Under the pieces are notes generated by a model. The model saw only the letters and a list, made by a program, of their open reading frames with translations. It made no database searches and was not told where the DNA came from. A DNA stretch of 52,986 nt from Caproicibacter sp046707225 (GTDB lineage: Bacteria > Bacillota > Clostridia > Oscillospirales > Acutalibacteraceae), in contig NZ_JBJKOP010000007.1 in NCBI RefSeq assembly GCF_046707225.1, forward strand, positions 1 to 52,986. The letters are read 5' to 3'. Below are positions 1-8,888 of this stretch, piece by piece. The first letter of the stretch is position 1. Each line of letters opens with the position of its first letter. The position numbers and the translations under genes are program-made.

Positions 1-47
1 TATGCTCTAAGAGCTTTTCATTTTGTGTCACAACTAAATTCTAAAGC

Positions 48-97
48 AAAAAGCCGGAGCAGCCAATACCTTTTGGTATGGTTGTTCCGGCTTTTTT
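48..97. terminator. Intrinsic terminator downstream of galE (bidirectional)
   Basis: A long, nearly perfect inverted repeat (about 21 bp arms, 4-base loop TTTT) is flanked by a T-run on the plus strand and A-run on the left, so it can stop transcription from either side. It lies about 40 bp past the galE stop and most likely ends the galKTE transcript. A second small hairpin (GCTGTT/AACAGC, 104-119) sits between it and galE. Confidence 0.8.
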
Positions 98-134
98 CGG
101 CGCTGTTTTGCAACAGCCCCTTTCCTGCGATCCG

Positions 135-1133
135 TTATGAGTTTTTCTGAATGAAATTCCAGTTGTCGCGGCACATGTCCGAAAGCGAATACATCGCTTC
201 CCAGTGCAGCTCCGCTTTCGCGCGGGAAGCGTCCGCGTAGCAGGTGGCGATGTCGCCCGCGCGGCGCGGGTCGATCTGGTACGGAATTTTCACGCCGCTC
301 GCTTTTTCAAACGCGCGAACCACATCGAGGACGGAACTGCCCTTGCCGGTGCCGAGGTTGAACGCCCGCGCGCCGGAAATCGAGCCGAGGGCTTCGAGCG
401 CCTTCACATGGCCGGACGCAAGGTCGCACACATGGATATAGTCGCGCACGCCGGTTCCGTCCGGGGTCGGGTAATCGTCGCCGTAAACATGAAGCATTGG
501 CAGCTTGCCGACGGCCACCTTCATAATATAAGGCATCAGGTTGTTCGGAATCCCGTTCGGATTTTCTCCGATCAGCCCGCTCGGATGCGCCCCGATCGGG
601 TTAAAGTAGCGCAGCAGCGCGGCTTTCATTTCTGGGTCCGCGCGGCAGGCGTCGCGCGTGATCTGCTCGATCATGTACTTCGTCCAGCCGTAGGGATTTG
701 TCGCGGACAGCGGCATTTCCTCCGTGAACGGCGCTTTGTTGTTCATGCCGTAGACCGTTGCGGAGGAGCTGAACACAAATTCGTGCACGGCGTATTGCTT
801 CATCAGACGGAACAGGTTCAGGGTTCCGGTCAGATTGTTGTGGTAGTATTCAAGCGGTTTTTCCACCGATTCGCCGACGGCCTTGAGGCCCGCGAAATGA
901 ATGACCGCGTCGATTTTATTTTCCTGAAAAATCTTCTCAAACCCATCGTAATCCAGCATGTCGCACTCGTAGGCCGGAAATTTTTTGCCCGCGAGCGTTT
1001 TGATCTTTCCGATCACTTCGGGGGAGGAATTGCTGTAATTGTCCATCACGACGATGTCAAAGCCGCTTTTCAGCAGTTCAATGCAGGTGTGCGAGCCGAT
1101 GTATCCGGCTCCGCCGGTAATCAGGATGTTCAT
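135..1133 (-). CDS. galE: UDP-glucose 4-epimerase GalE
   Basis: Interconverts UDP-galactose and UDP-glucose with bound NAD, the last step of the Leloir pathway; cytoplasmic. The 332-residue protein is of normal family length. It starts with the NAD-binding Rossmann motif TGGAGYIGSH (residues 6-15), has the FSSSATVYG segment carrying the catalytic Ser/Thr (about 121-129), and the short-chain dehydrogenase YxxxK pair in NPYGWTKYM (about 146-154). Its ATG overlaps the galT stop in an ATGA arrangement, so the two are translationally coupled. It is the last gene of galK-galT-galE and is followed by a strong terminator. Confidence 0.97.
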   Translation of the reverse strand: MNILITGGAGYIGSHTCIELLKSGFDIVVMDNYSNSSPEVIGKIKTLAGKKFPAYECDMLDYDGFEKIFQENKIDAVIHFAGLKAVGESVEKPLEYYHNNLTGTLNLFRLMKQYAVHEFVFSSSATVYGMNNKAPFTEEMPLSATNPYGWTKYMIEQITRDACRADPEMKAALLRYFNPIGAHPSGLIGENPNGIPNNLMPYIMKVAVGKLPMLHVYGDDYPTPDGTGVRDYIHVCDLASGHVKALEALGSISGARAFNLGTGKGSSVLDVVRAFEKASGVKIPYQIDPRRAGDIATCYADASRAKAELHWEAMYSLSDMCRDNWNFIQKNS

Positions 1134-2110
1134 TTTTGTCTCTCCTTTTCGGTCAGATACCGCCGATAGGCCTGCCGCAGCTCCTGTGCCGTTTCCTCCG
1201 GGCAGGTCGGGTTGCAGGCCGCCCAGGCCCCCGTTTCGCTGGAAGCGTTGTACTTGATTTTTTCCGCGCTGCGCATCGGCGGATAGAATTCAATGTGAAA
1301 GTGGAAGTCCTTTGAATAGTCGCCCAGATTGACCGGCGCGGAGTGCATGCACATCATGTACGGGAACCGAAAGCCGAACAGGCTGTCGAGCATCCCGACC
1401 GTTGAGCGCACCGTCACGCCGAGCGCGCGCCGCTCTTCCGGCGTAAAGTCGGTGATATACTGCCGGTGGGCGTTTGAAAGAATATAGACGCCGTAGGGAT
1501 ATGCGCTGAAAAACGGAAGCAGAACGGTGAAATGCTCGTTTTTAAAAATCACGCGCTTTTCAAATTCCGTCTCCTTCTGTAAAAAATCACAGAAAAGGCA
1601 GCGTCCGTTTTGTTCATAATACTCCTTTGCGGAGTCGGTTTCAAGTGCGAGCTTTTTCGGCAGGAACGGATACCCGTAAATCTGCCCGTGCGGGTGCGGC
1701 ATCGTCACGCCGACCGCCTCGCCGCGGTTTTCAAAGAGAAAGACGTATTTGATCTTCGGGTCGGCGCGCAGCGCCTCAAAACGTTCGCACCACAGGTTCA
1801 CCAGTTTTTCCATGTGCCCGTCGGAAAGATCCGTCATCCGCGCGCGGTGTTCCGGCGAATAGAGGATCACCTCGCACTTGCCGTAATTCGGCGCGGTTTT
1901 GAAAAAATCCGTGCCGACGGGGTCCGGCTCGCCCGGCGCCGTCGAAAGCGCGGGAAAATCGTTGTCGTATTTTAGAACCTCGTACTCCGGCACGTTGCCG
2001 GAAGACGGGCAGAACGGACACCAGTCCTTCGGCATCTGCGGCCTGCCCTGCCGGTTTCCTGCCACCATCGTCCAGTCTTTTACAAACGGGTCCCATCTCA
2101 GTTCCGCCAT
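1130..2110 (-). CDS. galT: Galactose-1-phosphate uridylyltransferase GalT
   Basis: Transfers UMP from UDP-glucose to galactose-1-phosphate. The start is placed at the ATG at 2110 (MAELRWDPF...) because it follows a GGGGAA ribosome-binding site and matches the family N-terminus; the open frame continues further upstream inside galK but without GalT similarity. The resulting 326-residue protein has the zinc-type CPFCP motif near residue 31 and the catalytic histidine motif HPHGQIYG around residue 153. The stop overlaps the galE start. It lies 28 bp after galK in the same operon. Confidence 0.96.
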   Translation of the reverse strand: MAELRWDPFVKDWTMVAGNRQGRPQMPKDWCPFCPSSGNVPEYEVLKYDNDFPALSTAPGEPDPVGTDFFKTAPNYGKCEVILYSPEHRARMTDLSDGHMEKLVNLWCERFEALRADPKIKYVFLFENRGEAVGVTMPHPHGQIYGYPFLPKKLALETDSAKEYYEQNGRCLFCDFLQKETEFEKRVIFKNEHFTVLLPFFSAYPYGVYILSNAHRQYITDFTPEERRALGVTVRSTVGMLDSLFGFRFPYMMCMHSAPVNLGDYSKDFHFHIEFYPPMRSAEKIKYNASSETGAWAACNPTCPEETAQELRQAYRRYLTEKERQK

Positions 2111-2138
2111 GTTACATTCCCCTTTGATTCTCTCTGCA

Positions 2139-3422
2139 TTATAAGATCCGAATCGCGCCCGCCGTGCGCACCGCAAGCGGCACGCAGGAGCCGGGCCCGA
2201 ATACGGCCTCCGCTTCGCGGCGGAATCCGTCGAAATCATTTTTCGGCACATAGGCCTGCACCGTGCCGGCAAAGCCGCCGCCGTGCAGCCGCCAAGCGCC
2301 GCCGCAGCCGGAAAGCAGGCGCTCGCACAGCGCGAGGCCGAGCGCGACGCCCTGCTCTTCCACGCGGGAGGGAGAGTAGACGTTTTGCAGATACTGGAAG
2401 GAAGAGCGCCCGCTTTCGCGCACCAGGGACAGAAAATCCGCGAACCGGTTTTCGCGCAGCGCGGCGGCCTGTTGTGCCACGCGGCGGTTGTCGCCGAAGA
2501 AGTGGATCGCCCGCAGCACGGCGCGGTCGCCCGTTTGACTGCGGACCCGCGCAAGCTCCGCGTAAAATTCTTCTTCCGAGACCTGCGACAGCAGCGTTTT
2601 TCCAAAGCAGGCGGCCACCCGGCGCATTTCCTCCGGAATTGCGGCGTAATCCGCCGTCAGCCCCGCGTGGCTTCCCTTGGTATCGATGATGCACAGGCGG
2701 TACCCGCAGCCGGAAAAGTCGAACGGAATTTTCTCCACGGCGGGCCGCTTCGCGTCCTGAAAGTCGATCATCGCGAAGCCGCCGACGGCGCAGGCCGTCT
2801 GGTCCATCAATCCGCAGGGCTTGCCGAAATAACGGTTTTCCGCGTCCTGCCCGATCTGCGCAATCTGAACCGGGTCCGCGTCGCCGCTGCCGAAAAGATC
2901 GTCCGCTATTCTCCCGATCAGAACCTCGAACGCCGCGGAGGACGACAGGCCGGAGCCCGGCAGCACGTCCGACTGCGTGTAGGCCCGAAATCCGCCGATT
3001 TTGAGGCCCCGCGCCGCCAGCCCCGCGCAGATTCCGCGAATCAGCGCCGCGGAAGAGCCTTCCTCCCCCGCCCTCGGCATCAGCTCGGCGGGGTTCAGCC
3101 GGTCCGGCGAAAAGCCCTCCGAATGCACCGTGATTCCGTCGCCGCCGGCGCTTGCCACTCCGACGGCGTCCAGATCGACGCCGGCCGCGAGGACGCGCCC
3201 CCCCTGATGGTCCGTGTGGTTGCCGCCGATTTCCGTGCGGCCCGGCGCGCTGTAAACGCGGATGTCGCGGTCCGCGCCAAAAAGCTCCTCAAATTTTTCC
3301 ACCGCGCGGAGCAGGCGGAGCCGGCACGTCTCGGCCCGCTCTTCCCCGACGCCGTAACGCTCTTTCAAAGTCTCACGGAAATTCTTCTCCCCCAATACTT
3401 TTTTGGCATCGTTTGATTTCAT
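2139..3422 (-). CDS. galK: Galactokinase GalK
   Basis: Phosphorylates galactose to galactose-1-phosphate with ATP; GHMP kinase family. The 427-residue protein contains the galactokinase signature GRTEIGGNHTDHQGG (about residues 62-76, with Thr and Ile where the commonest form has Asn and Leu), the GHMP ATP-binding loop LPGSGLSSSAA (about 155-165) and a C-terminal GGGFAGT motif typical of the family. It is slightly longer than the usual 380-400 residues. An AGGAGG ribosome-binding site precedes the ATG. It opens the galK-galT-galE operon. Confidence 0.96.
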   Translation of the reverse strand: MKSNDAKKVLGEKNFRETLKERYGVGEERAETCRLRLLRAVEKFEELFGADRDIRVYSAPGRTEIGGNHTDHQGGRVLAAGVDLDAVGVASAGGDGITVHSEGFSPDRLNPAELMPRAGEEGSSAALIRGICAGLAARGLKIGGFRAYTQSDVLPGSGLSSSAAFEVLIGRIADDLFGSGDADPVQIAQIGQDAENRYFGKPCGLMDQTACAVGGFAMIDFQDAKRPAVEKIPFDFSGCGYRLCIIDTKGSHAGLTADYAAIPEEMRRVAACFGKTLLSQVSEEEFYAELARVRSQTGDRAVLRAIHFFGDNRRVAQQAAALRENRFADFLSLVRESGRSSFQYLQNVYSPSRVEEQGVALGLALCERLLSGCGGAWRLHGGGFAGTVQAYVPKNDFDGFRREAEAVFGPGSCVPLAVRTAGAIRIL

Positions 3423-3458
3423 AAAAATCCTCCTGCAGCAGCTTCTTTTTCTATTTCT

Positions 3459-3487
3459 ATTTTAGAGCGCGTTTTCCCCGCGAACAA
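3459..3487 (-). promoter_or_regulatory. Candidate sigma-A promoter for galKTE
   Basis: Read on the minus strand: TTGTTC, 17-base spacer, TAAAAT, ending about 35 bp before the galK start. The spacer holds the short dyad CGCG-N6/7-CGCG, which could be an operator, but I see no dedicated gal regulator gene in the window. The -35 match is only partial. Confidence 0.4.
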
Positions 3488-3546
3488 GATTCAAATTTAC
3501 CATGATTATAGATTATTGTTGACTGATACGGGGCGGCAAAACCTGT

Positions 3547-3575
3547 GAATATTCTACTTTTCATCGGGAACGATA
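3547..3575 (+). promoter_or_regulatory. Candidate forespore (sigma-G/sigma-F type) promoter of the ger operon
   Basis: GAATA at 3547-3551 fits the sigma-G -35 consensus (GHATR). After 17 bases AACGATA fits 5 of 7 positions of the sigma-G -10 (CATnHTA); the overlapping GGGAACGATA fits 9 of 10 positions of the sigma-F -10. Germinant receptor operons are known to be forespore-expressed, which is why this match was sought; by itself it is weak. Confidence 0.4.
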
Positions 3576-3627
3576 AGCGCATCGGCAAATTTTGCCTGAC
3601 AAAAATCCGGGGAAAGGGGAAGTGGCA

Positions 3628-5136
3628 ATGGGCTCTTCAGACAGCTTTGCGGGGGCGAAGCTCCCGTCGGACAAGCTGGAGCAGAACATTCTTTACCTGA
3701 AAAATCTGTTCAGCAACGACGACACGCTGATTTTCAGAGAGCTGGAAAACAGCAGGGGAAAGGAAACCCTGCGCTTTTGTCTCGTCTATACGGACGGCAT
3801 GGTGAACAACCGGCTGATGAATCAGGACGTCATCCGCCCTCTTCTGGAATTCGTTTTCAGGCCGGACGCGGGCGCCACGCTGGTCGACACCATTCAGCTG
3901 CAGGCCATGTTTTCCAACGACGTGAAAAAAACGGACGCGGTGGAGGAGCTGATTCAGGGGATTGTCTACGGCGACACGATTCTTCTGGCGCAGGGATGCC
4001 CGCAGGCCCTGATTCTGAACACAAAGGGTTTTACGCTGCGTTCCATCGCAGAGCCGGAGGGCGAGCGCGTCATCCGCGGCCCGCGGGAGGGCTTCAACGA
4101 ATCCATTCTGACCAATCTTTCCATGGTGCGGCGCAAGATCAGGTCGCAGGACCTGAAATTCAAATTCCTGACGTTCGGCACACGGACAAAAACCAAGGCC
4201 TGCATCTGCTACCTGGACAGCGTCGTAAACCGCAACGTGCTGACGGAGCTGGAGCACCGCCTGGAAAAGATCGACATTGACGGCACGCTGGACAGCAACT
4301 ACATTACGGAAAACATCAAGGACTCTCCCCTTTCCGCGGTCAAAACCGTCGGCAGCACGGAGCGGCCCGACGTGGTTGCCGCGAAGCTGCTGGAGGGCCG
4401 GGTCGCCCTGTTTCTGGACGGAACGCCGATGGTGCTGACCGTTCCTCATCTTTTTATCGAGCATTTTCAGGCGGACGAGGATTATTATATTCATTATATT
4501 TTCTCCTCCGTCGACAGAATCCTTCGGATTTTTGCGTTTGTGCTCGCGCTGTGCCTGCCCGCGACCTATGTCGCCATGGTTACGTTCCATCAGGAGATGC
4601 TGCCGACTCCGCTTCTTCTGAGCATTTTCGCCGCCCGTCAGGGCGTGCCGTTCCCCACGGCGCTGGAAACGGTCATGATGCTGATCGTCTTTGAAATCCT
4701 CCGCGAGGCCGGAACCCGAATGCCGGGCGTGATGGCGCAGACGCTGAGCATCGTCGGTGCGCTGGTCATCGGGCAGGCGGCCGTGGACGCCAAAATCGTC
4801 AGCGCGCCGATCATCATCGTCGTGGCCATGTCGGGCATCTGCGGGCTCATGGTCGTGCGGCTCAAGGGATATATCATCATCCACCGCTATTTCCTTTTGC
4901 TGTGCGCCTGCACCCTGGGGCTTTACGGAATGCTTCTTGGTCTTATGGTTTTGTTGACCGGACTGTTCGGCATGACTTCCTTCGGCATTCCGATCATGTC
5001 GGATATTTACACCCGCGGTCTTCAGAGCTATAAGGACATCTACGTCCGTGCACCGTGGTGGTTGATGATCAGGCGGCCCCGTTTCCTGAGCGGAAACAGG
5101 GTCAGACAGTCCGGCGGAGGAGAGAAGCCCAAATGA
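3628..5136 (+). CDS. Spore germination receptor A subunit (GerAA/GerKA family)
   Basis: A subunit of a germinant receptor in the spore inner membrane; in the family it oligomerises and takes part in ion release when germinants bind. The ATG at 3628 is chosen because GGAAAGGGG lies 8 bases upstream; an in-frame TTG at 3592 has no comparable site. The 502-residue protein has a long soluble N-terminal region with the family segment DGMVNNRLMNQDVI (about 55-68), then several membrane helices from about residue 290, containing the conserved HQEMLPTPLL and EILREAG.RMP stretches. Its stop overlaps the next gene's start (ATGA). Confidence 0.95.
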   Translation: MGSSDSFAGAKLPSDKLEQNILYLKNLFSNDDTLIFRELENSRGKETLRFCLVYTDGMVNNRLMNQDVIRPLLEFVFRPDAGATLVDTIQLQAMFSNDVKKTDAVEELIQGIVYGDTILLAQGCPQALILNTKGFTLRSIAEPEGERVIRGPREGFNESILTNLSMVRRKIRSQDLKFKFLTFGTRTKTKACICYLDSVVNRNVLTELEHRLEKIDIDGTLDSNYITENIKDSPLSAVKTVGSTERPDVVAAKLLEGRVALFLDGTPMVLTVPHLFIEHFQADEDYYIHYIFSSVDRILRIFAFVLALCLPATYVAMVTFHQEMLPTPLLLSIFAARQGVPFPTALETVMMLIVFEILREAGTRMPGVMAQTLSIVGALVIGQAAVDAKIVSAPIIIVVAMSGICGLMVVRLKGYIIIHRYFLLLCACTLGLYGMLLGLMVLLTGLFGMTSFGIPIMSDIYTRGLQSYKDIYVRAPWWLMIRRPRFLSGNRVRQSGGGEKPK

Positions 5137-6287
5137 AAAAAGTTCTGAAAGCAGCAATCCTGATTCTGGAAGCGGCGCTCATTCCGATCATTTTTACCGG
5201 CTGCTGGGATTACCACGAGCTGGAAACGTATTCCATCGTGTCGGGAATCGCCATCGACAAAGGGCAGAACGGCTACAAATACCATATGACGTTTGAGTGC
5301 GTGAAAATGGGCGGCTCTGGAAAAAATCAGGAAATAAAACCGCTTTTGCTGGAAGAGGACGGAAACACGCTTTTCGACGCGGTCCGCAGCACGCTGCGGG
5401 AATCGGACAAAAAGCTTTATTTCAGCCACTGCAAAATCATCGTTTTCAGCAGCGACATCGCCAAAGACGGCCTCCGGTCCGTGATGGACTGGATGAAACG
5501 CGACGCGGAGCCAAGGCTCACGCTGGACCTTCTGGTCTCCAAGGAAAAGACCGCAAAGGAAATCCTGCAGGTGAATCCGGATTCCGCCCAGCTCATTTCT
5601 CTTCAGATCGTCAGCACCCTGCAGCAAAGCACCGGCTTTTACGGCAGCCCGACCGGCCTTCAGCTTTATGAGGTTACAAACATCCTGAATACGGACGGAC
5701 TGGAGCTGGTCCTGCCGGCGATTGAAAAAAAGCAGGAAGCGGGCGGGGATACGGTCCAGCTTTCCGGGGGAGCCGTTTTTAAAAAAGACAAGCAGATCGG
5801 CTGGCTGAATCCGGACCAGGACAGGTACTACAACTATGTTCGGGACAAGATTAAGGGCGGGCTTCTGGTGACAGGCCCCACCCCCGGGTCGACGAACGTC
5901 ACGCTTGAAATCATCGACAGCAAGACAAACGTAAAGCCGACCGTTTCCGGACAGTCGGCAAGTATGGAAATCAATGTAAAAATGCAGGCCGCCTATGCCG
6001 AACAGGACGGCGAGACGGATTTTCTGACAAAGGTCGGCCTGGCGCAAGTGGAAAAATACGCGGAAAAAACCTTGGAATACGAAATTGAAAGCGATGTTAA
6101 GAATGTGCAGCAGCGCTTTGACAGCGATATTTTCGGCTTCGGCAGCAAAATACACCAGAGCAAGCCGAAGGAATGGGATCAGGTCAGCAAAAACTGGGAC
6201 CAGATTTTCAAGACCATGAAAGTCAAGGTTCACGCGGAGGTTAAAATCGACAACACGGGCCTGAGTCTGCCGAAGGTAGGTGACTGA
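5133..6287 (+). CDS. Spore germination lipoprotein, C subunit (Ger(x)C family)
   Basis: C subunit of the germinant receptor, a lipoprotein on the outer face of the spore inner membrane. The 384-residue protein starts with MKKVLKAAILILEAALI and a lipobox-like FTGC, giving lipidation at about Cys24, followed by the family-typical WDYHELE segment. The C-terminal part holds the conserved Ger(x)C end region (about 270-375). It overlaps the A subunit by 4 bp, and its stop lies 1 bp before the next start, so the order A-C-D-B is tightly coupled. Confidence 0.93.
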   Translation: MKKVLKAAILILEAALIPIIFTGCWDYHELETYSIVSGIAIDKGQNGYKYHMTFECVKMGGSGKNQEIKPLLLEEDGNTLFDAVRSTLRESDKKLYFSHCKIIVFSSDIAKDGLRSVMDWMKRDAEPRLTLDLLVSKEKTAKEILQVNPDSAQLISLQIVSTLQQSTGFYGSPTGLQLYEVTNILNTDGLELVLPAIEKKQEAGGDTVQLSGGAVFKKDKQIGWLNPDQDRYYNYVRDKIKGGLLVTGPTPGSTNVTLEIIDSKTNVKPTVSGQSASMEINVKMQAAYAEQDGETDFLTKVGLAQVEKYAEKTLEYEIESDVKNVQQRFDSDIFGFGSKIHQSKPKEWDQVSKNWDQIFKTMKVKVHAEVKIDNTGLSLPKVGD

Positions 6288-6288
6288 C

Positions 6289-6501
6289 ATGGCGTATCTG
6301 ATGGTCTTTCTGCCCTTATTTTTAGTCCTTGTGTTTCTCAATCTGCGCAGAACGTTTGTACAAAAAGAGTTCCGGTATTATTTGGTACAGATCCCCATTT
6401 TTGCCGTGGTGCTGATTCTGAATATTTTGATTGGGTCAGGCGTTCAAATCCCCAGCATCTCATCTTTTTTAATGAAATTTCTCTCCAATTTTGTAAAATG
6501 A
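6289..6501 (+). CDS. Small two-helix membrane protein, candidate germinant receptor D subunit
   Basis: A 70-residue protein made almost entirely of two predicted membrane helices (about residues 3-20 and 32-48) separated by a short basic loop RRTFVQKEFR, with a short polar C-terminal tail. The ATG at 6289 has GAAGGTAGG 8 bases upstream; a GTG at 6280 in the same frame is possible. Small two-helix proteins encoded next to gerA-type operons have been described as D subunits that modulate germination. Position, size and topology fit, but the sequence itself carries no diagnostic motif I recognise, so the assignment is inference. Confidence 0.7.
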   Translation: MAYLMVFLPLFLVLVFLNLRRTFVQKEFRYYLVQIPIFAVVLILNILIGSGVQIPSISSFLMKFLSNFVK

Positions 6502-6511
6502 GGGCTGCGAT

Positions 6512-7708
6512 GTGAACAAAACAGAGATTACCGGAAAACAAATGTCTGGCACCGTCGCGATGTTTCTGATCGGCAGCGCTCTGGTCTCCAGCGGCTCCAC
6601 CAGTGCGAAGCAGGATTCCTGGATTTGTATTCTGACTGCCGCGATTCTGGTAATTCCGATTCTTTGGGTCCATTCGGCCATTCTGAACCTATACCCGGGA
6701 AGGAACTATTTTTATAATGTCCTCCGGGCAATGGGGCGCCCGGCCGGAACGGTGGTCGTTGCTCTTCTGACGGTTTACACCCTGCATCTGGGTGCGCTTG
6801 TCCTTCGAATTTTCTCGGAATTCATCCACATTATCAACATGAAAGGCACCCCCATAATTGCAATCTCTTCGTGCATTATGGCGGTGATTGTTTATGTGAT
6901 GAGCAACCGCCTTTTTGTGCTGTCCAGAATCGCAAAATTTGTCCTTCCGCTTTTATATCTCTCCGTCGCGATGACAATCCTTCTTTCTTCTAAAGATATG
7001 GACCTGAACAATATGCTGCCGATTTTTGAAACAAAGCCGAAGGATTTTTGGAACGGCGTTCTTTCTTCTCTGGCACTGCCGTACGGAGAGATTCTGGTCT
7101 GCGCGCCCATGTTTGGGGCGCTGGACCGAAAGGAAAAAATTTTCCCCACCATGCTAAAAGGTACTCTGCTTGCCCTGATTGTTCTGTTCGCCGCGTTTTT
7201 ACGCAATTTGCTGGTTCTGGGTTATTCCGCTACAGTCTACGCTTTTCCTTCTTACGGGGCGGTCAGCGTGATTCAGTTAGGTGAATTTTTCACGCGAATT
7301 GAGGTAATTATCGGGATTAACCTTCTTCTGGCGGGTTTTATCAAAACCGGCGTTCTTGTGTTTTCTTCCTGCGCGGGCATGGCGCAGCTGTTCGGTTTGA
7401 AGGATTATGAGCCGCTGGTCGCTCCGGTCGCCCTGCTGATTCTGACCCTGGCCGTTTTGGTGCACAGCAACACGGTGGAACTGTTCCGCTTTGTCAAGTA
7501 CCTCCCCGCGTATTCGCTGCCGTTTCAGGTAGTGCTGCCGATTCTTGTCCTGATCGTCGGAAAAGCGAGAAAACAAATACAGAAAAAGCGGACGGCAGAT
7601 CCCACATTTCCGCACCCCGGAAAAGCGGACGGGCAGTTTCGCCGCAAAGCTCTTTCGCTCAACGAACCGAATCCATTGAAATCAGGAGAAAACAATGCAG
7701 AAAACTGA
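6512..7708 (+). CDS. Spore germination receptor B subunit, copy 1 (GerAB family)
   Basis: Ten-helix permease-like B subunit, the germinant-recognising part of the receptor in this family (APC superfamily fold). The 398-residue protein begins at a GTG at 6512 (VNKTEITGKQM, read as Met), 9 bases after AGGG; the start is fixed by alignment with its two downstream paralogues, which begin in the same way. Conserved landmarks are SAKQDSWI (about 32-39), LALPYGEILVCAPMFGAL (about 186-203) and FFTRIEVIIGINLLLAGF (about 257-274). It overlaps the next B gene by 14 bp. It carries a longer polar C-terminal tail than copies 2 and 3. Confidence 0.93.
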   Translation: MNKTEITGKQMSGTVAMFLIGSALVSSGSTSAKQDSWICILTAAILVIPILWVHSAILNLYPGRNYFYNVLRAMGRPAGTVVVALLTVYTLHLGALVLRIFSEFIHIINMKGTPIIAISSCIMAVIVYVMSNRLFVLSRIAKFVLPLLYLSVAMTILLSSKDMDLNNMLPIFETKPKDFWNGVLSSLALPYGEILVCAPMFGALDRKEKIFPTMLKGTLLALIVLFAAFLRNLLVLGYSATVYAFPSYGAVSVIQLGEFFTRIEVIIGINLLLAGFIKTGVLVFSSCAGMAQLFGLKDYEPLVAPVALLILTLAVLVHSNTVELFRFVKYLPAYSLPFQVVLPILVLIVGKARKQIQKKRTADPTFPHPGKADGQFRRKALSLNEPNPLKSGENNAEN

Positions 7709-8840
7709 AATCTCGGCAAAACAGATGGAAGCGACCGTCGCGATGTTTCTGATCGGAAGTTCTCTTGTAAAAGGCGGTTCTTCCCCCGCAAAACAGGACA
7801 CCTGGATCTGCATCATCATCGCGGTGTTCCTGACGATCCCCCTGATGTGGGTTCACACGAAGATTCTGAATCTTTACCCCGGCAGAAATTACTACCGCAA
7901 CATTCTTCGCGCGATGGGCCGGCCCGCCGGAACCGTGGTCTGCCTGATTTTTACTCTTTATACGTTTCACCTCGGCGCCCTGGTAATGCGGATTTTCTCC
8001 GAGTTTATCCACATTGCCGGGATGACGTCCACGCCGATCATCGCGATCAGCGCGGCCATTGTCGCCGTACTGGTCTATGTGCTCACCAACCGGCTTTATG
8101 TTCTGGCAAGAATCAGCAAATTCATGCTTCCGTTTCTGTATATCACCGTCGCCATTACAATCGTTCTTTCCTATCAAAATATGGATCTGCGCAACATCCT
8201 GCCGATTCTGAATTCCAAACCGTCCGATCTTTTTCAAGGAGTCCTTTCCGCCCTGGCGGTGCCGTACGGCGAAATCCTGATCTGTGCCCCCATGTTCGGG
8301 GCGCTGAGCCGGGAAGAAAAGATATTTCCCACCCTGTTCAAGGGGGTCCTTCTGGGATTTGTGATTCTGTTTTCGGCAAACCTGCGCAATTTTCTGACTC
8401 TGGGCTACTCCGTTTCCGTCTTCCAGTTTCCGTCTTACGAATCCGTCAGCCTGATTCAGTTCGGGGATTTTTTTACCCGGATCGAGGTTTTGATCGGCAT
8501 CAACCTTCTGCTCGCGGGCTTTTTCAAATGCTGCGTCCTTTTGTTCTCCGCCTGCGACGGATTGTGCGAAACGCTGGGGCTGCGGGACTACGAGCCGCTG
8601 GTCGCGCCGAGCTCGCTGCTGATTATGACCCTCTCCGGTTTTGTGGTCGGCAACACCCTGGAACTGTTCCGCTGGATGGAGTATATGTCCGTCTACACCC
8701 TTCCCTTTCAGGTACTCCTTCCGGTTCTTGTCCTGATTGTCGGGGCCGCGCGGAAAAAGTTTTCAAAGCCGAAAAAGCAGGGGAAAAATCCGGATACGAC
8801 GGAGGAAGAACCGCCCGCGCCCAGGCCACAGGAAAGTTAA
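7695..8840 (+). CDS. Spore germination receptor B subunit, copy 2 (GerAB family)
   Basis: Second B-subunit paralogue of 381 residues, starting MQKTEISAKQM with GGAGA 6 bases upstream, inside the end of copy 1. It keeps every landmark of copy 1: PAKQDTWI, LAVPYGEILICAPMFGAL and FFTRIEVLIGINLLLAGF. Differences cluster in and between membrane helices (for example FFKCCVLLF against FIKTGVLVF), the places expected to shape the ligand pocket, so a different germinant range is plausible. Full length, no frameshift. Confidence 0.93.
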   Translation: MQKTEISAKQMEATVAMFLIGSSLVKGGSSPAKQDTWICIIIAVFLTIPLMWVHTKILNLYPGRNYYRNILRAMGRPAGTVVCLIFTLYTFHLGALVMRIFSEFIHIAGMTSTPIIAISAAIVAVLVYVLTNRLYVLARISKFMLPFLYITVAITIVLSYQNMDLRNILPILNSKPSDLFQGVLSALAVPYGEILICAPMFGALSREEKIFPTLFKGVLLGFVILFSANLRNFLTLGYSVSVFQFPSYESVSLIQFGDFFTRIEVLIGINLLLAGFFKCCVLLFSACDGLCETLGLRDYEPLVAPSSLLIMTLSGFVVGNTLELFRWMEYMSVYTLPFQVLLPVLVLIVGAARKKFSKPKKQGKNPDTTEEEPPAPRPQES

Positions 8841-8888
8841 CGCTTTTTGCAGCGCGCAAAAGCAAATCTCTTAGATGAGGAATGTGCC

